NCBI GenBank assembly: GCA_937925455.1
Contig: CALEWF010000022.1
Location: 1 to 10,988, forward strand
Source: an uncultured Flavobacteriales bacterium
Lineage (GTDB): Bacteria > Bacteroidota > Bacteroidia > CAIKAF01
Reading direction: 5' to 3'
Length of the DNA stretch: 10,988 bases
Position 1 is the stretch's first letter, and each line of letters begins with the position of its first letter. Below the pieces are notes generated by a model. It searched no databases. It was not told the origin of the DNA and saw only the letters and a program-made list of their open reading frames with translations. Shown piece after piece: positions 1 to 5,496 of this stretch. A program made the position numbers and the translations under genes.

Positions 1-716
1 TCTTTACTTAAATATTCATAGTTTCCTGAAACCCAATCTAGATATTCGATTTGAGTAATATTACCATTTAAATCATATTGATAAAAATATTTGTAATCTG
101 GCTCCCAACTGGATGATAAATTATTCCATATATAAACGATATATATATCAATGTTATTATTTGCATTATAAGAATATAAATACTTTCGATTGTTAACCCA
201 ATTACCACTTGACCAATTAAAGTCTATAATCTCAGTTACTTGTCCGTTTGAATTGTATGTATAGATATCTTTATCATCATTCACCCATGAAGCACCATCC
301 CATACTTGACCTAACTTTTGGCTTAGCCATCCGTTGGCATCATAGTTATTTTGATAACGATAACTGTTAACCCAAGAAGAAGTAACATTATCGTATATTT
401 TGTAAAGTTCCAAGTCTTTATTCCCAAAGGTAGTCTCGTACGTGTAAAAAGCAGAATCACTATAAATCCATGAAGATGAAAAAACGTCAAAATCATCACT
501 ACGATTACCTATTAAACGTAAATTACCAGTTGGAGTACCTTTCAAACTTTTTAAATAATTGAAAGTCCAATCCTTTAAACTAGGGTGATAGTTCGGGATG
601 GGATTACTAATGGGAGGAAGATTTTGAATGGAATCGTTATTATATTGGATGGCTTGAGCATTCAGTAATTTGATAATAACAATTACACTTGCAAAGGTAA
701 AAATAATACTTTTCAT
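1..716 (-). CDS. Secreted Trp-anchored repeat protein, N-terminal part, cut by window edge
   Basis: This is an open frame of 238 codons from an ATG at 716 to the left edge, with no stop reached, so the C-terminus is unseen. Residues 1-20 form a typical signal peptide (Lys at 2, then a hydrophobic run ending NAQA). From about residue 80 a repeat of 29-32 residues recurs, anchored by tryptophans at 83, 115, 144, 173 and 204. Each unit has the form Trp, a polar stretch, Tyr-x-Tyr-Asp/Asn-x-Asn-Gly, then a hydrophobic strand and often a second Trp. Repeats of this kind resemble YD/RHS-like repeats and occur in Bacteroidota surface proteins, many of which end in a type IX secretion sorting domain; here that domain would lie outside the window. 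The start is 30 bp after the fhs stop on the same strand, with a promoter motif of its own. The function is unknown. The gene call is fairly sure; the secretion route is inference. Confidence -1.
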   Translation of the reverse strand, partial: MKSIIFTFASVIVIIKLLNAQAIQYNNDSIQNLPPISNPIPNYHPSLKDWTFNYLKSLKGTPTGNLRLIGNRSDDFDVFSSSWIYSDSAFYTYETTFGNKDLELYKIYDNVTSSWVNSYRYQNNYDANGWLSQKLGQVWDGASWVNDDKDIYTYNSNGQVTEIIDFNWSSGNWVNNRKYLYSYNANNNIDIYIVYIWNNLSSSWEPDYKYFYQYDLNGNITQIEYLDWVSGNYEYLSK

Positions 717-741
717 GATTTATAAAATTTATTGGTTTATA

Positions 742-749
742 CAAAGCTA
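742..749 (-). promoter_or_regulatory. Candidate -7 promoter element for the repeat protein
   Basis: Read on the minus strand, this is TAGCTTTG, an exact match to the Bacteroidota -7 consensus TAnnTTTG. Its first three bases are also the TAG stop codon of fhs. It would start a transcript about 20 bases before the ATG at 716. I see no convincing TTTG in the -33 region, so the support is the -7 match and its position only. Confidence -1.
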
Positions 750-2345
750 AGCTTTAATTCCTGTAATTTTATTATCTAAAATGTTAATATTTTTTGCTTG
801 CGGCTTTTTTGGCAATCCCGGCATCAGCATGATCTCGCCACATTGTACCACCACAAATTCAGCACCTGCATTCAGGTACACCTGATCAACATGCAGGGTA
901 AACCCCGTTTGCATTCCTGCATTATCAGCCTGGTCTGTAAAACTGTATTGTGTTTTTGCCATGCAAATAGCAAGATTTTTTAGTTGTGGTTCAAGTTTTT
1001 CAATTTGTTTTTGGGCTTTGACAGAAAAACTGACCTTTCCGGCTCCGTAAATGGTAGTAGCTATTTTGTGTATTTTATTCTGAAATGAATCTTCCAATCC
1101 ATAGGTAAATCGGAGCGGCCGTTCTGGCAATTCGGTTAGTTCACATATTTTTTCAGCCAATAGAACGGCTCCTTCTCCGCCCGAGTCGTATCCTTGATGC
1201 GCAACAAAAGGTACTTTTTGTTCGGTACAAAATGTTTCTAGCTCGGCTATTTCTTCCGGAGTATCACCGAGATGCTGATTCAGGGTAACCAATACCCGCT
1301 GGTTGAATGACTGTAGGATATGGATATGTCTTTCCAGATTCCACAAACCAGCCTGCACAGTTTCATTACCCTGAGCTTTTCCATGCAGTTTCAGGGCAGG
1401 GATGGTTACTACCAAAACACTGAGTGCAGGGTTTAATTTTGCTGTACGACATTTAATATTGAAAAATTTTTCGGCTCCCAGATCACTTCCAAATCCTGCT
1501 TCGGTAACGGTATATTCGGCCAGGTTTAGTGCCCAACGGGTAGCTATTAGGCTATTGCATCCGTGAGCAATGTTGGCAAAAGGCCCGCCGTGCACTAGGG
1601 CTGGTCCACCTTCGGCTGTCTGAACCAGGTTGGGTTTGAATGCGTCTTTTAGTAGTGCTGTGATAGCACCGGTTACACCGAGCTTATCGGTGGTGATGGC
1701 TTCACCGTTATATGCATATCCTATAATCATTCGCCCGATCCGTTTGTGCAGATCTTTTAAGTCTTTGCTTAAACAAAAAACAGCCATCAGGTCTGAAGCA
1801 GGAGTAATTACAAACCCGGTTTCCATGGGTTCTCCGTTGGATGCTCCACCCAAGCCTGTAGTGACTTGCCGCAACGAACGGTCATTTACATCCAGGCAAC
1901 GCTTCAGGGTGATGGTTTTTAATCCTTCTGGTTTTCCCTGGTGAATAAACCGGTAGTTTTCTGCCAGTGCTACCAGCATATTGTTGGCTGCTGTGATGGC
2001 ATGAAAATCTCCGGTAAAATGGAGGTTGATATCGTCTGAAGGTTCCAGTATGGCTTTGCCGCCGCCAGCAGCTCCGCCTTTCATTCCAAAGTTTGGTCCC
2101 AGCGATGGTTCCCTCAGTGCTGCTATAACAGATTTGCCTAGTTTGCGTAACCCCATGGCCAGCGAAATGGTTGTAACGGTTTTACCGTTGCCCTGCTTGG
2201 TAGGGTTGATGGAAGTAACAAGAATTAGCTTTCCTTGTTTTTTTTCTGCAGGCAATCCATTCAGTTTGGCTTTGTAGTATCCGTAAGGTTCAATGACCGA
2301 TGTATCCAGTTTCAACTCACCGGCAATTTCTGTAATAGGTCTCAT
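747..2345 (-). CDS. fhs: Formate--tetrahydrofolate ligase
   Basis: This cytosolic enzyme joins formate to tetrahydrofolate with ATP, giving 10-formyl-THF for purine synthesis and other one-carbon reactions. At 532 residues it is near the usual length of about 555. Visible blocks are the P-loop region NPTKQGNGKT (47-56), LREPSLGP (78-84, formyl-phosphate/ATP site region), GMKGGAAGGG (87-96), NLHFTGDFHAI (107-117), LDVNDRSLR (151-159), NPNLVQT-like KPNLVQT (237-243), VHGGPFANIAHGCNS (251-265), ITEAGFG-like VTEAGFG (280-286), DLGAEKF (288-294) and AKTQYSF (463-469). Family identity is certain. Three positions differ from the signatures as I recall them: Asn53 where Glu is usual in GEGKT, Lys97 where Tyr follows GGG, and Pro316 where Arg is usual. 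Its base composition is higher in G+C than its neighbours (30 of 60 at 1861-1920, against 20 of 60 at 5041-5100 in the glycosyltransferase). No folD or cyclohydrolase is adjacent. The ATG start has no Shine-Dalgarno. Confidence -1.
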   Translation of the reverse strand: MRPITEIAGELKLDTSVIEPYGYYKAKLNGLPAEKKQGKLILVTSINPTKQGNGKTVTTISLAMGLRKLGKSVIAALREPSLGPNFGMKGGAAGGGKAILEPSDDINLHFTGDFHAITAANNMLVALAENYRFIHQGKPEGLKTITLKRCLDVNDRSLRQVTTGLGGASNGEPMETGFVITPASDLMAVFCLSKDLKDLHKRIGRMIIGYAYNGEAITTDKLGVTGAITALLKDAFKPNLVQTAEGGPALVHGGPFANIAHGCNSLIATRWALNLAEYTVTEAGFGSDLGAEKFFNIKCRTAKLNPALSVLVVTIPALKLHGKAQGNETVQAGLWNLERHIHILQSFNQRVLVTLNQHLGDTPEEIAELETFCTEQKVPFVAHQGYDSGGEGAVLLAEKICELTELPERPLRFTYGLEDSFQNKIHKIATTIYGAGKVSFSVKAQKQIEKLEPQLKNLAICMAKTQYSFTDQADNAGMQTGFTLHVDQVYLNAGAEFVVVQCGEIMLMPGLPKKPQAKNINILDNKITGIKA

Positions 2346-2456
2346 GTGCTTTTACAAGAATTTTTTCAAATGTGATACAGCAAAAATTTTCAAACTATGA
2401 GAAAAATCATGTTTATATGTTTTTTTAATTCAACATTTATACTCCACAACTGTTTG

Positions 2457-2464
2457 TACCTTTA
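2457..2464 (+). promoter_or_regulatory. Weak -7 promoter-like motif before recR
   Basis: The sequence TACCTTTA matches TAnnTTTG at five of six fixed positions and lies only 4 bases before the recR ATG. Used as a -7 element, it would start the transcript at or next to the start codon. No good -33 TTTG was seen. The 123-bp divergent spacer (2346-2468) shows no other clear promoter for recR, and none for fhs. Confidence -1.
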
Positions 2465-2468
2465 ACCT

Positions 2469-3092
2469 ATGGAATTATCATCCTCCAAACTGATGAGTGA
2501 AGCCGTGGAAGCATTTGCATCATTACCTGGCATTGGTCGTAAAACTGCTTTACGACTGGTACTTCATTTATTACGCCAGGAGGAATCGCAGGTGAATCAT
2601 TTTGGAGAAATCTTGCTACGGCTCAAAAAAGATATCCGCTTTTGCAGGCAATGCCATCACATTGCAGAGCAAGAACTTTGCGAGTTTTGTTCCAATCCTT
2701 CACGTGATGATTCGGTGATTTGTGTTGTGGAAGATATTAAAGATGTTTTGGCTATTGAAAATACACATCAATTTCGGGGTTTGTACCATGTGCTGGGAGG
2801 GCGCATTTCGCCCATGGAAGGAATCGGACCTTCAGACCTTCAAATCGAAAGTTTGTTAGATCGTATTGCTAAAGGTAACGTTCAGGAAGTAATTCTTGCC
2901 ATGAGCAGTACTATGGAAGGCGATACCACCAATTTTTATCTATTTAAAAAAATGTCGGCATATCCGATTCAAATTACCACCATTGCCCGTGGAATTGGAT
3001 TTGGCGATGAATTGGAGTATGCAGATGAAATGACCTTGGGACGCTCCATCATTCACCGCATGCCTTACGAAAAAACACTGGTTAATAAATAG
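2469..3092 (+). CDS. recR: Recombination mediator protein RecR
   Basis: RecR acts with RecO, and with RecF where present, to load RecA onto SSB-coated single-stranded DNA at gaps during recombinational repair. The protein has 207 residues, close to the usual 200. The N-terminal helix-hairpin-helix DNA-binding segment is at about 16-35 (SLPGIGRKTALRL). A four-cysteine zinc finger uses Cys59, Cys62, Cys71 and Cys74. A Toprim domain follows with VVEDIKD (86-92, acidic Glu88/Asp89), then HVLGGRISPMEGIGP and a C-terminal RGIGFGDELEYAD block. All family hallmarks are intact. It is transcribed away from fhs and toward the glycosyltransferase, 381 bp upstream of it. The ATG is the natural start; it is preceded by a promoter-like motif and no Shine-Dalgarno. 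Confidence -1.
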   Translation: MELSSSKLMSEAVEAFASLPGIGRKTALRLVLHLLRQEESQVNHFGEILLRLKKDIRFCRQCHHIAEQELCEFCSNPSRDDSVICVVEDIKDVLAIENTHQFRGLYHVLGGRISPMEGIGPSDLQIESLLDRIAKGNVQEVILAMSSTMEGDTTNFYLFKKMSAYPIQITTIARGIGFGDELEYADEMTLGRSIIHRMPYEKTLVNK

Positions 3093-3187
3093 TTCAAGCA
3101 TAGTAATTATACTACTTCTACATTGATTTAATTTTCAATACATGGTAGTTTCATTTTTTGTGGGCAAGTAGCGTGTTTCTCTGCCTT
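3093..3187. other. A+T-rich spacer after recR
   Basis: This is the non-coding stretch between the recR stop and the G+C-rich element. It contains a short inverted repeat, TAGTA-ATTA-TACTA, at 3101-3114. That is too A+T-rich and lacks the U-tract for a confident terminator. Nothing else is visible. Confidence -1.
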
Positions 3188-3358
3188 GTAGGGGCGGATT
3201 CACCCGCTGCCCTGAAGGGCAACTGCTGGGGATGGAAGTGAAAAGCCCGCAAGGGCGAAGCCCACAGTGCACAGTGTAGCGGGGCTGAGGGCACGAAGAC
3301 ACCGCTACACTGATGCAATGTGTGGCTTTTGCCCTGAGGACTTGTAACGGACAGCCCC
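3188..3358. repeat. G+C-rich hairpin-dense intergenic element, possible REP-like repeat or structured RNA
   Basis: This island of about 170 bases stands out from its A+T-rich surroundings. Seen directly: GGGGC at 3191-3195 is complementary to GCCCC at 3354-3358, closing the element. TGCCC-TGAA-GGGCA lies at 3208-3221. GCCC-GCAA-GGGC, with a GNRA-type loop, lies at 3245-3256. A perfect 11-bp inverted repeat pairs CAGTGTAGCGG (3272-3282) with its complement at 3302-3312. That stem extends imperfectly to 3258 on the left and 3328 on the right. AAAAGCC (3241-3247) is also complementary to GGCTTTT (3324-3330). A GTAG tetranucleotide at 3188-3191 precedes the first imperfect hairpin, as in REP sequences mobilised by RAYT transposases. 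Open frames on the minus strand here lack coding character. Dispersed-repeat or RNA identity is inference; no second copy lies in the window. Confidence -1.
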
Positions 3359-3473
3359 ATAAAGCAGCCAAATAATTCAACAGTTTTGTGCTTATACAAA
3401 ACATCATTTACATTGATTTCTGAACAAATACCATATTCTAACATTCAGGCATTCTCACTATCTTGGGCTGCCA
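3359..3473. other. A+T-rich leader region before the glycosyltransferase
   Basis: This non-coding spacer lies between the G+C-rich element and the glycosyltransferase ATG. At 3459-3466 the sequence TATCTTGG matches TAnnTTTG at five of six fixed positions, 7 bases before the ATG. No convincing -33 element was found, so promoter use is uncertain. No Shine-Dalgarno is present. Confidence -1.
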
Positions 3474-5471
3474 ATGAAGCTTTCTGTTATCATAGTAAAT
3501 TACAATGTTGCCTATTTCTTAGAGCAATGCTTGCAAAGTGTACAAAAGGCCATAGTGCTCATGGATAATCAATACGGTAAGCATTGTACGGAAGTATATG
3601 TGGTTGACAATCATTCGGTAGATGGTTCTAACGAAATGGTAGAAGCTCGCTTCCCTTGGGTAAAGTTGATTAAGAATACAGAAAACGTAGGTTTTTCGAA
3701 GGCTAATAACCAAGCCATGAAAATAGCATCCGGTGAGTATATGTTGTTACTAAATCCGGATACGGTGATTGAAGAAGATACGCTGCTCAAGGTAGTTCAG
3801 TTTATGGATAAACATCCGGAGGCCGGTGGTTTGGGAGTGAAGATGGTGGATGGGAAAGGAAATTTTTTGCCCGAATCTAAACGTGGATTGCCTACCCCTT
3901 GGGTGGCTTTTTACAAAATATTCGGACTATCGGCCTTATTTCCGCGTTCAAAACGATTTGGCCGATATCATTTAGGGTATTTGAGTAAAGACGAAGTTCA
4001 TGAAGTGGAGATATTGGCCGGTGCCTTTATGTTGATGCGTAAATCAGCGTTGGATAAAGTAGGTTTGCTGGATGAAGATTTTTTTATGTATGGGGAAGAT
4101 ATTGATCTTTCGTGGAGAATTATCAAAGGTGGTTTTAAAAATTATTATTACCCTCATACCCGTATAATTCATTATAAAGGAGAAAGTACCAAAAAAAGCA
4201 GCGTTAACTATGTGTTTGTATTTTATCGGGCTATGATCATTTTTGCTCGAAAACATTTTGCCCAACGTCATGCACGTGCGTTTTCTCTGCTGATACACTT
4301 AGCTATTTATTTACGAGCCACCATTGCCGTATTGCAGCGCATGATAAAATTTATTGCATTTCCTGCGCTTGATGCTGGCCTTGTCTTTACAGCTATGGCT
4401 GGTTTAACTGCTTACTGGGAGCAAAATCATAAATATGTGGAAGGAGGGGGGTATCCTTTATTATTCAAATTTGTCTTTCTACCGTTGTACGTGCTTATTT
4501 GGGTGATAGCTGTTTATATGAGTGGCGGTTACGAACGGCCTTATAAAACGAGTAGGATTATTCGTGGGGTGGCTTGGGGAACTTTATTTATTTTAGTGTT
4601 ATACGCATTATTGCCGGAAGAATTTCGTTATTCCCGGGCTATTATTTTGTTTGGTTCATTGCTGGCTGTTTTTGTTTTTATGGCAACCCGAATTACAGCT
4701 CATTTTATTCGCTATAAAAATTTAGCTTTTGAACAAGGTGCTCGCAAACGCGTTATGATTGTAGGTTCAGAAGAAGAATGTAAACGAGTGGAAGAGTTAA
4801 TTCGAACCACACAAAGTAGTGCAGATATTATCGGTTTTGTATCCCCCTATGCTATAACTAAAGCTTTATCAGAAAAGCATTTGGGAAACTTATCGCAAGT
4901 AACCGATTTGATACCCATTTACCAGATACAAGAAGTAATATTTTGTGCTAAAGATATTACTTCCTCACAGATTATAGATCAGATGTCGCTCATCAATACA
5001 GCTGATGTAGATTTTAAGATTGCACCGCCGGAAAGTGAATTTATTATAGGTAGTAATTCCATACATCGAAGCGGTGAATTGTATGTGGTAGATTTGAATG
5101 CCATCAATAAGCCGGTGAACCGAAGAAATAAACGATTGCTGGATGTACTATTATCCATGGTATTTCTGTTGCTAAGTCCTGTATTATGGCTCATACAAAA
5201 ACAACGGGCTGGATTTTTTAAAAATATTTTTGAGGTGCTTGGTGGCAAAAAAACATGGGTGTCTTATGCAATTATAACAGATAGCTTAAAGGATAACCGA
5301 TTGCCGAAAATCAAACCGGGTATTCTAAATTCAGCAGATGCAACGGATATTCGTATTGATGACGAAAAAACCTTGCGTCGTTTAGATATGCTGTATGCTA
5401 AAGATTATCATCCAAGTATTGATTTGAATATAATATTTCGCAATCTGCAAAATATAGGGAGAAGAGATTAA
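3474..5471 (+). CDS. Membrane GT2 glycosyltransferase fused to a degenerate sugar-phosphate transferase-like region
   Basis: This is a 665-residue fusion. Residues 1-260 are a GT2 (GT-A fold) glycosyltransferase: SVIIVNYN (4-11), VVDNHSVDGS (43-52), NVGFSKANN (71-79), LLNPDT with the DxD-like Asp96, GAFMLMRKSALDKVG (183-197) and GEDIDLSWR (207-215). This type resembles rhamnosyltransferase-like enzymes of O-antigen and capsule synthesis. Hydrophobic, probably membrane-spanning segments follow at about 271-290, 329-349, 363-381 and 386-405. Residues 425-540 resemble the Rossmann-like domain of WbaP/EpsE-type polyprenyl-phosphate hexose-1-phosphate transferases, but the glycine motif reads GSEEEC. 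Residues 552-575 match the start of the sugar transferase domain (KRLLDVLLS plus a hydrophobic helix), and 584-665 match its end (KPGI at 614-617, LDMLYAKDYHPSIDLNIIFR). The catalytic middle, with the Asp-Glu dyad and LVGPRP, is absent. GT2 function is likely; the acceptor is unknown. Transfer activity of the C-terminal half is doubtful. Confidence -1.
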   Translation: MKLSVIIVNYNVAYFLEQCLQSVQKAIVLMDNQYGKHCTEVYVVDNHSVDGSNEMVEARFPWVKLIKNTENVGFSKANNQAMKIASGEYMLLLNPDTVIEEDTLLKVVQFMDKHPEAGGLGVKMVDGKGNFLPESKRGLPTPWVAFYKIFGLSALFPRSKRFGRYHLGYLSKDEVHEVEILAGAFMLMRKSALDKVGLLDEDFFMYGEDIDLSWRIIKGGFKNYYYPHTRIIHYKGESTKKSSVNYVFVFYRAMIIFARKHFAQRHARAFSLLIHLAIYLRATIAVLQRMIKFIAFPALDAGLVFTAMAGLTAYWEQNHKYVEGGGYPLLFKFVFLPLYVLIWVIAVYMSGGYERPYKTSRIIRGVAWGTLFILVLYALLPEEFRYSRAIILFGSLLAVFVFMATRITAHFIRYKNLAFEQGARKRVMIVGSEEECKRVEELIRTTQSSADIIGFVSPYAITKALSEKHLGNLSQVTDLIPIYQIQEVIFCAKDITSSQIIDQMSLINTADVDFKIAPPESEFIIGSNSIHRSGELYVVDLNAINKPVNRRNKRLLDVLLSMVFLLLSPVLWLIQKQRAGFFKNIFEVLGGKKTWVSYAIITDSLKDNRLPKIKPGILNSADATDIRIDDEKTLRRLDMLYAKDYHPSIDLNIIFRNLQNIGRRD

Positions 5472-5474
5472 TGT

Positions 5475-5494
5475 AGCTGAAAATAAAATCAGCT
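5475..5494. terminator. Candidate bidirectional terminator between convergent genes
   Basis: AGCTGA (5475-5480) and TCAGCT (5489-5494) form a perfect 6-bp inverted repeat around the 8-base loop AAATAAAA. It lies exactly in the 25-bp gap between the glycosyltransferase stop (5469-5471) and the LysM-protein stop (5497-5499). The position favours a shared terminator. The stem is short and U-tracts on either side are weak, so strength is uncertain. Confidence -1.
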
Positions 5495-5496
5495 CT

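Noticed and set aside
747..2345. Formate ligase as a marker of the Wood-Ljungdahl acetogenic pathway
   Set aside because: No other pathway gene is present. FTHFS is widespread in non-acetogenic Bacteroidota for one-carbon supply, and the context is ordinary.
3188..3358. CRISPR array or tRNA in the G+C-rich island
   Set aside because: There are no regularly spaced direct repeats and no cloverleaf with a plausible anticodon arm. The complementarity is inverted and nested.
3135..3444. Two overlapping minus-strand open frames of 90 and 97 codons across the G+C-rich element
   Set aside because: They arise from the hairpin sequence, overlap each other in different frames, show low-complexity Cys/Pro/Ser-rich translations, and have no recognisable domain.
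5124..5471. Frameshift or pseudogene as the cause of the missing sugar-transferase core
   Set aside because: The frame is unbroken and both flanks of the domain are in the same frame, so this looks like an in-frame loss. Deletion during assembly cannot be excluded, but no frame disruption is visible.
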